DNA of 64,000 nucleotides, taken from contig NC_090706.1 in the NCBI RefSeq assembly GCF_040954835.1, positions 41,211,148-41,275,147 on the forward strand, in the 5' to 3' direction. Both the position numbers and the translations under genes were made by a program. Shown here one piece after another: positions 22,501 to 33,958 of the stretch; position 1 is the stretch's first letter, and each line of letters begins with the position of its first letter. The notes beneath the pieces are model-generated. The model saw nothing but the letters and a program-made list of their open reading frames with translations. It was not told the DNA's origin and did not search any database. The DNA comes from Lepisosteus oculatus (Eukaryota; Chordata; Actinopteri; Semionotiformes; Lepisosteidae).

Positions 22501-25500
22501 CTTTTCAGACTGTGAGCCAACAGCACCTCCAGGAGGCAACAGGCAGCACACAGAGAACACAGCTGAGGGCCAAACAAAGAGGCTGGGAATTATCAACGAG
22601 GGCGCACAGCTGTGTTCTCTTCTGGCCTCTAGCCAGCACTGACTTGTGAACTATGATAGTAATAATTGCTTTCTGGACACTCCACTCAAAGCGCTTTACA
22701 GGTAATGGGGATCCCCTCCACCAGCACCAGTGTGCAGCTCCACCTGGATGATGCATCAGCAGCCATAGTGCGCCAGTACACTCACCACACACCAGTTCAC
22801 AGTGGGGAGGAGAGCAGAGTGATGGAGCCAGTTCAGAGATGGGGGTTATTAGGAGGCCATGATGGGTAAAGGCCAGGGGGAAATTCGGCCAGGACGCCAG
22901 GTCACACCCCTCCTCTTTTTGAGACATTTCCTGGGATATTTAATGACCTCATCCAAAGGACGGTGCCTTTTTCCAGTATAGTGTCCCCATCACTATACTG
23001 GGGCATTATAGCCTGCTGGCCCCACTAACACCTCTTCCAGCAGCAACCTTAGTTTTTCCCAGGAGGTCACCTATCCAGGTACTGACCAGGCTCACACCTG
23101 CATAGCTTCAGTGGGCTGCCAGTTGTGAGCTGCAGGGTGATATGGCTGCCAGCCTAACTAAAACGAGAACTGTTCTAGTGACTGAACCCTTCTGTAGTGT
23201 GAAGTTCAGCCATTGGACTTGTCTAAAGCCAAGGACACAAGAATAGAGGCACAAGCACAGAGGCCCCCTGTCCACCACCAGGTGGTGCTGTTTAGCAATA
23301 AGAGGAGGAAGCCCCAGTTATCAGCTTTAACCCATGCAGCCACACATGTGCAATGTAGAAATTTAATTAATTTTGTCCTGCAGCATATTACTTTGTTAAT
23401 GAAAAGGACAAGAATCCTCCAATCATGGTTGTGGCTCCAAAGCCAGGGTCATTTTGACTCACAGTGCTAGAGCTAAACCCACAAAATTGCATCTTGAGTT
23501 CCAAGACATTCATTAGAAAACTGTAGCGCATCACTATATGACAAACATATGTTCCTGTATTTCCAGTCACATAACACTCCAACAATCAGAAACGAGATTG
23601 ACAACTGGAGGTACCCCAATGTCTGAACACAGTTGTTCTGTGTCTGAGCGCTCTTACAAATCATCGATGATGCTTTTATTTCAGCAAATCAGTTTGATTG
23701 CTTATCTGCTGTAAGATCAGTTTCAGGGAACTGTGTTAGAGTTCAAATACAGACTCTGCATCTGATCTATGTTACCAAAGGCCAGCATGGACAGGCTGCT
23801 TGAGGGCTCCTTCACTGCAGATGTGGAATCCTGCCCTCTGGGTGTTTCACTCCCAAACATCGTCGGGAAAGTGGTAAGTCCAGAGATTCCTGTTAAATCT
23901 GCAATAAAAGAAACATCATCACTGATACCTTCCTTAGGCTACTCTTCATATGAAATCAGTGACATCTAAAACCTTTAAATGCATTTGGGTCTTATTTTTG
24001 AAACAGGTTGACAAATGACAATTAGAGGCTTGGTCTCCGCCCACCAGACTGTGATATTAGCCAATTCATTTACATCTTTACATTTAAATTTTAAAAAAGT
24101 CTCTATTAATTGTTTTCCCTAGGTAAGCCAATTAAGAATACCTTCTCATTTACAATGACTGCGAACATGTTTACAAATGAGATGAGATGAGATGAATTGC
24201 TATTCACATTGGAGTGATGACTCTGCAGTGCACATGTGTTTCTTTGACAATATTTGGAACTTTCTTTGGACTAGTGTTTGTGTTTAAATAGAAATGTTAG
24301 GAGGAGAATGTTATTCATCCATCCTTTTTCTAAATGCTTCGTCCAATTCAGCATCGCAGAGGAGCTGGAGCCTATCCCAGCAAGCAAAGGGCACAAGGCA
24401 GGACACACCCTGGATGGGACACCAGTCTATTGAAGGACGGGGAAGGCTTGTTAGTCAGTTTTTAGTACGTCACCAAACTTGGGATATTTCATTGTTCCTT
24501 AGGAAGACCCTTTCTATACTTTCTTCCATTAAAGGAGCAGAACAGAGAGTCACGGAACTGCCTGGTGGTGGCAGAGTCCCAGCTCTGAATCACTGTCACT
24601 TGTCATCAAGCCATTGGCAGCTGTCTGTGCGGTGTGAAGTACTAACAGCACCACACCAGCGAGCACAATGCTGACAGCTTCCTGATTTAACTAAGGTACC
24701 CGCTCAGAGGCTCCACGCAGTGAACTCGCGTAGCCCTGCACAGCCAGGGAAACCTGGAGAACACGTTCAATAACAGGAAAGGCAGACGATACAGACGGCC
24801 ATTGCAGTTGCCGTTGGGTTCACTGCCAAGGAAATGACAAGCCTTATCAGCAGCCATGCGATTACAAAGGAAATCACCTCCTCCCGCTGAAGTGGCTCTG
24901 TTTAATGTAGGTTTTGCCACCCCTGCAGCTGAAGTGCTTCTTGGAGATAACGAACCCATTGATGTTGTTGCTTCACTCCTGGAATTTCCTGGAATTTTGG
25001 CTGCAGTCAGAAGAAAACAGAGGAGATTTCAGAAGCGCAGAAAGCCTCTTGTGTGCCTTTCAAAGGCACAAAACCTGCACTGTCCAGACCTATCTGCACC
25101 TCTGGAGGTGAACAGGTGTCAAACAGTAGAGCTGCGTCACCCCAGAAGGACAATGGGAAGCTTGAACCTGCTCAGTCTTGTCTGCTTATTGAGGCAGAAT
25201 CTGCTTTTCGTATTTCGTCTCGTTCTGGGTCTTGTGAAGGACAGCAGACACTTCAGTGTTTGCCATGGACTCCTGCCACACACAGCACACAACACAAGAG
25301 CACTATGGCTTTACTAAACTATGTGCATCAACTTAAAAATGTTAGAGTAAGTCTGTTAAGCGTAGGCTGATGGTAATATAATCATGCTGCTGTGCGATGG
25401 AAGTACTGTTTGTGTGTCCTCAGAAAGAGGGGATTAGACCAACACTGAGGACAACATAATATAGAGGACAGACTGGAACTGGCCCAGATCGGAACACAGT

Positions 25501-28500
25501 CGCCACACAGAGAGGACGTCGGTTTCACTTGCATGAGACATCTGTGGCTAGAACAGGGGTGGTCGACCTTGGTACCTTGATTCCAGGCCATTGCCACTCT
25601 TCAATGATCAAAGTGATGAGGAACTGGGCTAATTAAGCAAGAGGCAGATGTACGAGAAGGAAGGAGGAGTAGTGCTCAGACCAGCCAGTACCGTTCGATG
25701 TGTGTGGGCTGGCTTCTCTCACTGTAGGTGTTGCTACAGGTCCTGAGGTTCCACTGCCCCGACCTGCAGAGAGAAAAGGACAATGGAAAAGTTTTTTTTT
25801 CTGGACATTAATTTGCTGCACATGGCGAAAAAAAACAAGAAGCTTCCTGTGAGCAGGCAGCTGAAATTACATTTGTGTCTGGAATTAAATGAGAAAACCC
25901 CGCACAATGCACTAGTTCATCACATTACAAGAAATAAACTGCTGCACCGGAGGTGTCCTTGAGTCTGAAGGAGTGCCCTGTTCTCAAAAGATAAAAGAAC
26001 TGTTCTTTTACTCCTAATGGAGTCGATTCTGAAAGGTCCCGATACAAGTATACAAGAGGCTTCTTTCAAGAAACAGCAGGATGAGATCCTGGGATCAATT
26101 AACTACTAGTGACGATGGGCCTAATGGCCTCCCCCTGTTTGTAAATGTTCTTAGGTTGTTATGTATTCATTAATCATTATGTACTTCATCACAACCAATT
26201 CAGCCCAATGCGTGTGAGTGTGACCCCAGGTGAGAATCCTGGTCACAGTCAGCTAAAGCCAAATCTCAGATGGTCTGTGCCTCCGAGGCCGATCTTTCAT
26301 CTCTGCAGAGCTCCTTCCAATAAACAGCAGGAGCTTTGTACAGCAGCACCCAGGCTGAGCTGCTCGTGACAGCCACGCTGAGGGGGAAACTGGGGGACTC
26401 CCAGCACACCGAGACACTCCCAGCTCCAGCAGAGCAGGGACAGCTGTGCACAGCCCCAGTCCCAGCTAGCTAACGGGATTCGAACCCTGGTTTGAGTCTG
26501 TGATGTCATCCTGACATGTGTCCTACAGGGCTTGATCTGAGCGAACACATTTACTGGCCAAGCCCATAGCTAGAGGTGTCCGTGGATGTTCAGTACGAGG
26601 TTATTATTATAAAATGTCACAACAGAGCAGCTCCAACAAACTCATGGGAGATATTTTTCCTTCATTACCTCTTCTCTTTATTATTAATCCCTTAACTTTG
26701 TTCTAAAGTTAGGACTTTTCATCTGGTAATTAATTCTCACCAGTTTAAGTGCATTACTGGTAACATCCCTATAGGTAACCTTGCCATAGAAAAACTGATA
26801 AACAAGAAAGAGTGCTGTACCTTGAGTTAGTGCAGGTGCAAAAGTCACAGATGTATTACCAGGTGTTGACGCTGATGTTGACATCACTGACAGATTTCCA
26901 GATGTTGAAGCAGATGTTGAGGTCACAGACCGATTTCCAGATGTTGAAGTTGATGTTGTGGTCACAGACAGATTCCCAGATGTTGACGCAGATGTTGAGG
27001 TAACAGACAGATTCCCAGGTGTTGATGGGTGCAATGAGATCATTTCTGGTGTTGAGGCCACAGGACGCCCGCGTGTTGTCTGTGTTGTCACTGCACAAAG
27101 AATCATGGGAGATCCAACTCTAGACGAGTTCTTCTCAACAGCCTTCAGTGCCAGTGTCTTCAGAATAAATGCCACACCTGACCAAACTCCGGGCCATCGT
27201 TAAATGCCTTGGTCCATGTAAAATGGCTCAGTCATACAGTAGTTTGGGTGTATATATAAAGGATTAATAGGTATCCTAATAATAACTTTCATTTGAAAGT
27301 TACATATCATCACAGGAAGTTAATAAAGCCTAAGATTTATAGATATTCATTGAGATTTATAAATTCGATTTTTTTCTTCTTCCGTTCTTATTAAATTATC
27401 AGAAGAAATCACTGATTTGTTCTTGAGCTGTTCAACAGAATCTTTGTGAGTAAATTGTAACAGTCAAATCAACAAAGACATTAGCAAATCTCTTCTTTCA
27501 GAAGAGTGATTGACACATACTGTACCTGCTCTGGAAATGTTACTACTGGAGCTTCCTGCATCCACTGGACCCTCAAGACTGGAGGGTTGACCTGAAAATA
27601 CAGCCACTCATTATATAATGGGTCACAATATAAGGGCAGAAGTACAACTATCAGAGCAATGTCTGCTTCCTGGTAAGGGATCTCATGTATTGAACCTCAA
27701 ATCCCAGTAAAAGCTGCTCATACAGTATCTGCAAATTTGTATAATTACTGTATTACTGGTATTCCTCCTGTTATTGATTTACAGAACAGACAAAGCCCAG
27801 ATGACTGTGAATGATGAAAAAAAGTTTGTAGGGGCTCATCCTGAAAAGCATGCAACTTCTCTTCTGAAAGCTTATCTTTGTGAATTTATCATAGCTATTT
27901 GCAGGATTTTGTAGTGACATTGTCCTGTTATCTTTGGCATTTTGTCTTGATTACAGTGGACTGGTAAAGCTGTTCCGGAAGAATGGTTATGATGCAGAAA
28001 CCTGTCTTACTCATAGATTGGTCTAACAAGCCATATGGAAGATCTTGTGTTAAGCCCACAGGGAACTACAGCAAAAGTGAGGCAGAACCACAGCAAAACC
28101 GCAATACTGCTGCAATCCATGTGCCTAGTGAAACTTTCACAAAGGCAGGTCTCTCAGATTCTGGCAGTTTCAGTTTTTAGGTTTTGCTTGAGACACTGGT
28201 TGTCTACAGTAAGCAGCAGCTCAAGGGTGTGTCAGCTAAAAGTAGCCATTAGCTGCAAAATGGAAAGTAACAAAGATATCTCCCAGAGACAAACACGATA
28301 CAGTGTAGGAGCAGCGGCCAACTTCTAATCTGAGCATATACCAATGATGCCTTAAACCAGGGGTTTTAACATGTGGGGCACGCCCCCTTCATTAAAATGA
28401 GAAAGAATAAAACAACGGCAGTAAACATGTTGCTTCAGGGGTTAATAGCAATTCATTAGTCATCCACTAGAGGGGGGTGTTGCAATCTGGAATAGACTTG

Positions 28501-30907
28501 CCGTCTATTCTCATTGGTAAAGGCTAAAGCAGAGTTGAGACTTTGCATACAACCGGCTCCTCTATCACATGTTAATGGGGGGGGGGGGCGCATGTCAAAA
28601 AAGGTAGAACAATGCTTACATAGTTCTCAAGCAGATAACCTCAGCTGACTCACTCTGTAAATTCAGAGAGGAACAAGGAAATGCAGTATTTCATTTTTCT
28701 TTCCCTATTAGGATTGAATAAGGAAAGATTGATGCCATTTCCTTTTTCCTTCCTGAATCCTGCTGGGCTGGTCCTGGTGGTTAAGATGACCTGAAGGTGA
28801 GAGGCCTCCTGCTCTCAGGCAGGTGTAGCAGGTGTTCTCTCGGAGCTCTCTCGGAGCTCATGGTGAGCTCTCAACAATCTCGCTTTGCTACCTTGTTCTG
28901 ACACTTTGGGAAATATTTTTGGATCTCAGCGGATTCTCTTGCTCCATCTGCTTTTCTCAAAGGCCAGAATCTCCCTGGAGTTGCTTTTCTTCCTGTTAGC
29001 TTTGGCTACATCTGTGACATGCTTCTTCTGTCCTGCTCTGGTACAGCTACCTTGGTCAAGCTGGGAGAAAAGAACCTTCTTTGGCTGCCAGGGCTCTGAC
29101 ATTGAGACAATATGACCAATCCAGCAGAGATGATAGTGGATGATCACAGCTTCAGTGTCGCTTCTCAGGACAGACCTCACTGATGTTGGCCCATCTTTCC
29201 TCTCAATGATAGGTAAAGTCTTCCCCCAAACAGCACTGCTTTGACTCCAGTCCTTTAAATGTCTGTGTTTAAATTGTCTGTATTTCAGCCCTGCACTGTA
29301 AAGTAGGAATGATGACTGCATGGTAAAACCATCAGTTTCGTTTCACTTTTGATGTCATGGTGGCCAAAGACTGCACTTTGACATTTCAGGTGCTGCTGGA
29401 TTTCTCAGCCTTCTTTAAAAGATCTCTCCCGACATCTGAGAAGTCACGCCTCTGGATGGGGCTATCCAAGGAAGACTGATGAGGAAGACTACGGTTGTGG
29501 GGAAATGGGAGTGAGTGGCAGAGAAGAGATCCTCAGTTTAATATTTCACCTCAAGGAGGGCATCTCCTGCATCTCAGTGCTGTCACCTCAACCAAACATT
29601 TGTCTAGTGAGAATTTCAGGATTTCAGGTTGCAAAATGAGGGATATACAGTAATTGTTGTTTCTAAATTGATCACAATTCCCTGAAATCTAAAATGGTCA
29701 CCACCCAACCAGATGTGACACAGAGATTGCACAAAAATCAAGGGCAGAATTATACAGTACTTATAATTTAATATTTAGGAGCATACAGTATATGTACAAG
29801 ATAAACAACAGCAATAAAGTTTGAACAAACTATTGAAACTACTGCACAATCAGTAAAACAAACTGCTGTAAATGAGCCCAGTTTACTTTGAAACTAGTAA
29901 AACAAACAATGTCTCATGTAGTCAGAATCTCTCTATTACAGCAGTTCCTGTAACCTCTTTCCACCTTCATGGAATAAAACTGTAGTCTGAATAATAAAAA
30001 TTATTCTGAGCTCCTGGAAACCTGTCTCAACCAGGACAAACAAAGAGGATTTGCTACTAGCAACAGAATGCTGTCTTTACTAGAAATCTAAATGTTTCAG
30101 GTAGTAAAACAGAAAAAAAACTTTAAGGAGAGTAAATAAGAATACAAGTTAATAGAATACAAAATGTAAAAACGGCAGGTGTGGGTAAGTCCCGGAGGAA
30201 TGGATGAATTGTATACCACCCTTTTTCAAGTCAACAGAAGAGAAGATGTTTTCTTTAATCCTACAAACATAACCAATTGGATTTTCAGCAGTTTGTGATT
30301 TTTTTCCCCTGAAAAACATCCTATAAATGCACACTACAAGCTGACAAGTGATGATAGAGCAAGCAATATCACCAAAATATAAACATTTTTTTTTCATTTT
30401 TAACCGGATAACAGAACTCTTTAAATGCTTCCAAAGGCTACCCTGGCGAGCTACCCTGACAGGCAGTCCAATTAACCAGACGTGAGTATTCTCCCAGAGA
30501 GGTAAGAAACTGTAGCTCTGAAAATCCCACATCAGTGTGGACTATCTGACCCTGGGGGCTTAGAAACAGGACAGCTCGTTGTCTATATATATCTATATTA
30601 CGTCTAAAGCAGGAGCCTAAAGTTCCATCCTCATTGAACTAGGCTACTAAACTGTCCTCGGCCTGGTGTACATACAACCGCAAGACATCTCCCCAGAACT
30701 CTGCCTCATCTCTTTGTATCAGAAAGCAGCTTTCCTCCGAAACTGTCCTCCCCTCCTTGTCTGTCAGAGCCTTTCTGGGCTGGGCCTGGTCCAGCTGCAG
30801 AGACAGCCAGGCACAGACCCCCGCGCCCCCGGAGGCGCAACGCGCACCCTACCTTTCGCGCCGTGGGAGAGGAATATCCACAGGAGGACGAAGACGCGCA
30901 GAGCCAT
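19505..30907 (-). CDS. ecscr: ECSCR, endothelial cell-surface sialomucin (last exon unresolved)
   Basis: Eight coding exons were placed by GT-AG sites and phase: 30907-30853, 27591-27526, 27090-26821, 25763-25692, 23898-23776, 22140-22045, 20486-20453 and 19575-19505, giving 262 residues before a short last exon. ECSCR is a single-pass endothelial protein involved in migration and apoptosis sensitivity. Residues 1-18 are a signal peptide (MALRVFVLLWIFLSHGAK). Residues 19-195 are Ser/Thr/Pro-rich mucin sequence with N-X-S sequons. LAFGVMSFILILIIVMVVLV (about 193-212) starts the membrane helix and closely matches human ECSCR around its AAFGVISF motif. The cytoplasmic tail has RGRCRGSRDE and NGEKESITLVSMKTIN, the latter nearly identical to the human tail. 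Exons 2-6 are all symmetric phase 1-1. EMCN is the alternative family, but the tail and helix favour ECSCR. Confidence 0.88.
19880..20245. repeat. Minisatellite, about 34-bp units, intron of ECSCR
   Basis: About ten copies of 'gtaactcccactgtgggtgt' plus 'gtctgattacagg' variants lie between the last two recognised ECSCR exons. The units diverge towards the right (cactgggggtgtgtctaata), where unit length also changes. Each unit contains the short inverted repeat CCCACTGTGGG. Confidence 0.85.
21120..21240. repeat. Interspersed repeat fragment
   Basis: The segment 'ccctgtgatggaatagggtc', 'taccctgccttgtgtctggt' and 'tgggataggctctggctctc' is a fragment of a widespread fish retroposon, recognised from its consensus wording. 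It lies in an ECSCR intron. Confidence 0.55.
22655..23165 (-). mobile_element. 5S rRNA-headed SINE (SINE3/DeuSINE type), nearly full length
   Basis: Read on the minus strand from about 23155, the element starts with a 5S rRNA-like head: CATATCACCCTG, then GCTATGCAGG, GCCTGGTCAGTACCTGGATA and GGTGACCTCCTGGG. These correspond in order to the 5S internal promoter region (normally GAAGCTAAGCAGGGT..GGCCTGGTTAGTACTTGGATGGGAGACC). The body continues to about 22660 and includes a block near 22840-22920 that resembles a conserved core seen in such elements. Its similarity to 5S is reduced mainly in the A-box part. It lies in the ECSCR intron downstream of the exon at 23776-23898. Confidence 0.75.
24310..24440 (+). 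repeat. Common fish interspersed repeat, 5' part
   Basis: 'ttcatccatcctttttctaa', 'gcatcgcagaggagctggag', 'cctatcccagcaagcaaagg' and 'caggacacaccctggatggg' are the usual opening of the element also seen at 17795-18075. Confidence 0.65.
26040..26155 (+). repeat. 3' end of a vertebrate retroposon
   Basis: 'cttctttcaagaaacagcag', 'gatgagatcctgggatcaat' and 'gatgggcctaatggcctccc' followed by 'tgtttgtaaatgttctta' form the well-known 3' end (GGGCCGAATGGCCTCCTCTCG consensus) of an abundant element in non-teleost vertebrates. Confidence 0.65.
26440..26495 (-). repeat. Possible tRNA-derived SINE relic
   Basis: On the minus strand a canonical RNA polymerase III B box is present (GGGTTCGAATCCCG, about 26482-26469). 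No convincing A box is seen upstream, so this is only a fragment. Confidence 0.35.
26831..27025 (-). repeat. Coding 39-bp tandem repeat (5 x 13 aa) in the ECSCR mucin domain
   Basis: Residues 63-127 of the ECSCR product are five 13-residue units: STPGNLSVTSTSA, STSGNLSVTTTST, STSGNRSVTSTSA, STSGNLSVMSTSA and STPGNTSVTFAPA. Every unit keeps an N-X-S glycosylation sequon and five to seven Ser/Thr positions. The repeat lies inside one symmetric phase 1-1 exon, so gain or loss of units, or skipping of the exon, keeps the frame. Confidence 0.9.
28926..29321 (-). pseudogene. LINE reverse transcriptase fragment (non-LTR, C-terminal part)
   Basis: The minus-strand translation contains WIGHIVSMSEPWQPKKVLF, GQKKHVTDVAKANRKK and EKSRWSKRIR. 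These match the LRWTGHV.RM....PK.VLFGEL...GxxKKRxKDxxKxxLKK pattern found after the catalytic core in L2/CR1/RTE-type elements. The 5' part seems to continue to the right (to about 29500) but is broken. It is a dead copy in ECSCR intron 1. Confidence 0.65.
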
Positions 30908-30994
30908 CCCTCTGTCCAGCGCGGTGCAGCAGGACTCCGCGAGCAGTGGCAGCCAGCAGTGCCCAGCCCGGAGGAGGGAGAGGTGGGAGCGCGG

Positions 30995-31045
30995 CAGCCT
31001 TCTCATTATAACAGCGCTTCCTGCTGAAGAATGGGAGGAAGCAGA
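30995..31045 (-). promoter_or_regulatory. ECSCR proximal promoter with ETS-type sites
   Basis: Upstream of the ECSCR start codon (30907) the minus strand reads GCAGGAAGCGC (31024-31014), an ETS/ERG-type core, and a second GGAA core lies on the plus strand at 31036-31041 (AGGAAG). A weak TATAAT lies at about 31011-31006. ETS sites are typical of endothelial promoters. The transcription start is not established. Confidence 0.35.
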
Positions 31046-31049
31046 TGGA

Positions 31050-33780
31050 AAGCTTTTGGGAAAAACTCTGGGAGAATGTTATTCATCCACTGTTGTGATT
31101 CAGCTGGGTGTGAGACAGTTCCTCAGAAAGCTAAAAGGCTCAAAAAACGCACAGCCTGACAGAAATGCGTTTCTATAAACGGCTGGTCAAAAGACCGAGA
31201 GAAACCGCATAAAACAGCCTGGAAGCAAATACTTTGAATCTTTTCTACGGTTCACATGAAGGAATCTAGTAGCGCAAACATGTGAAAAAGTGATGAAGAC
31301 ACTATTAATAGGACAAATGTATTCTGTCTGGGCTCTACAGAGCGCTGAGGGAAACACAAAGAACAAACTGTGCTGTGTCAAAGTACCTTAATGAACATAA
31401 ACAACCCCGCTGTCTGGAGGTTATTCCAAAACATCTTTACCATTTCTTTTCAGTAGTAAATTTGTAAAAAAGGTTGTTTTTTTTGCGAGTTCCTCATAAG
31501 AGGACCTTAAAAAGAAAAGAAAAGAACTTGGTGGGGTGGAGGTGGGATGTTAAAGACGTGTGTGAGGGAGAGAGGGATCACGTACAGTATTAGGAGAGGA
31601 AATGACATCAGGAGTGATTGCTGTTTACTGACAGCCGACTCTGATTGAGCTTGGCTGTTGTCATCCCTCACGAACTTTCGTTACAAAGTCCATCTAAAAA
31701 GAGGCTATTCTAAATAACCTATTTTCACATAGAATTCATTCATTAGGCAGGGTTTTAGCTTGAAGGAACAGTGGGGATGTGGGAGGATACAGGAATGATG
31801 CAGGATGGCTGAGATCTGGTAGCAGTTCTATCTCTGGAAACGACAGCCCATCCACAGAAGCCACATGGGTTCGGACCCACAGGGCCCGCAGGAGGACAGA
31901 GAGAGATAAAGAGCTCTAGACTGCTGCTCTGGGCCTTTTGTTTTCTGTGGGCCACTGCTCTACACCCAGTGACTGTTATCTGGAGATTAAGGCTTTATTG
32001 TGAGCACAGCTGCCAGAAAATAATGTAGAGATTCTGAGCAAATCTGTTCACTAATTCCTAGCGTGTCTAAAGCAAGCACAGTGTAGGGGGGCAGAGAGAT
32101 TGAGATTGTTTTCCTCCAAGTGATGTTGTGTTGTGGATGGAGCCCCAGCATATTGATAACGAACAGCTCTCCAAGTGGTTCCCTCAGTCCGCAGGTAAGG
32201 AGATTCATTTCTTAATGGTTAAAGAAGGTCAGAGCTTCAAAATATGTTTGATGTGTATTCGCTTTTAAGTCCCAACTCTGGGAACTGCTTTCAAATTTAT
32301 CTTGTAAGAAGAGCTGAGAAATGCAAAATTCTTTTCACCACCAAACAGAACAAGCTGTTTCAGCAGCTGCTCAAAGCTTCTGTATATGGTCAAATGTGCA
32401 TTGCATTTATTAAATGATTCAAATAAATGTATTCTGATAAGCTTGTAATCTTACAATCATCACCATAATATCTAAAGGCAAATAATCAAATTAAACAAAA
32501 CCTGCAACACAAATCGAATATGATTTGGATATAGGACAAATTAATTAACGAATGAGTCTAGAAAAACATCTCACAGAATGAAGAAGCACAAAATTAAAAA
32601 TAAGAATAAACAATAAACCCCCTCTGAGTGGGAGTGTGGCCAGGTTAGTGCCAGGACTCGCAGACTGTGGGACGTCTCGGAGACTCTGGAGATCTGCTCC
32701 CAGCATCTCAGCAGTGCCTTTATATCAGTGTGTCTAGAATGGGGATATTTGGTTTTAGTATACTATACAATATCACAAGAATCTGGAAGAGTGTTTAGAC
32801 TGTATATATATTGAAAAAAACACATTAACATCCAATCACTCTCTAAATACTTTTACATATTCCTCTCAGGTTCTGTTTGAGGGCATATGTCTGACAGAGA
32901 TGAACCGCTCCTCTGGTATTAACTTAGGATTCCATTGCTCAAAGACAAAGCACAGCATCGTCTTGAACAGCTTCTGCTTGCAAACATGCTGGGCATTTCC
33001 ACTCAAATAATCCTGGCATTTCTGCACAGCATTCCTACATTCAGGAACTACACACAAAGCATATTCAAATTCCGAGTCAGCTAGAGAGCAGCCAGTACAG
33101 ACACATTAGCACTAAGAACTGAGCCATTGGAAACCAGTACAGACAGCTGTGTCTCCACAAACACAGGAAAAAAACACTTGTCCTTTCAGCACAGTCCAGA
33201 CAAGGCACTAATAATTGGGATTCCACAGACCTGAGGGGACCCCTGCTTTTATAGCAGGTATTGTTTCGGCTGCAGTGTGAACTTTCAGCTCTTTTCTCTA
33301 ATTGTTTCACACCAGAGTGGCTCATCTTTATTCATTTCCTTCCAGAGTGCCTGTTTGTCACAGGCCCGGTGTCACAACTTCCTGTGCTGGTGCAACGCAT
33401 TGTTCCAGTTCAGCACATCTGCTCAGTGCTGGTTCTGACACTCGTCTGGGCTGTATTGACACATACAGTATGTTTTCAAAAAAGTGATTTCAAAATTCAT
33501 AACAGGATATTATACTGTACGTGTATAATATATTCTATGTGATACTATTATATGTGTAAATAAAACAATTATATGTGTAAATGCTTCAGTCCGCTTTCAA
33601 TTTCCCATTTGCTAATAAAGCTGTATTTTTCATGTTACATATTGCAGGATTTGGAAACATTTTTTTCACAGAAATAAATTCCACAGCTTCCAGGAAGACA
33701 TTTCCTCTAGAATGAAGAAATTCTGCTAGTTTAACACTTCAAACTGGAGCCCCGAGGAGAGGAAAGCACTGCTCCCACTT
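31050..33780. other. Intergenic region between divergent ECSCR and SMIM33
   Basis: ECSCR (minus) and SMIM33 (plus) are divergently transcribed about 3 kb apart. I saw only AT-rich unique sequence, short A-rich runs (31500-31530) and a repeat-like segment at about 32630-32740. No coding exon was recognised. Confidence 0.5.
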
Positions 33781-33785
33781 ACAGC

Positions 33786-33792
33786 CCTTATA
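33786..33792 (+). promoter_or_regulatory. Possible TATA box of SMIM33
   Basis: TTATAAA lies 167 bp upstream of the SMIM33 start codon, with no in-frame or out-of-frame ATG between them that would obstruct initiation. It would give a 5' UTR of roughly 140 nt without an intron. Confidence 0.35.
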
Positions 33793-33958
33793 AACTACAC
33801 GTGCCTCAGCGCTAGGAAGCCTGTCCAGGAGTGTGAACAGGTCTGCATCGAAACTGGCCCTGGAGCCTCTTCCTCAGGCAGGGCATGCTGCCACGAGGTC
33901 AGCCTGGCACGGCACTCTGAGAGGTCATCAGCGCTGTGAGGCCTCCAGGAGAGCAGGA

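Noticed and set aside
19505-30907. Calling the mucin gene EMCN because REDD and calcineurin neighbours recall 4q24
   Set aside because: The transmembrane start (AFGVMSF) and the NGEKESITLVSMKTIN tail match ECSCR specifically, and SMIM33 and STING1 follow.
33833-33958. N-terminal extension of SMIM33
   Set aside because: The upstream frame opens with GTG, has no ATG, and the added residues resemble nothing in SMIM33; the ATG at 33959 has good context.
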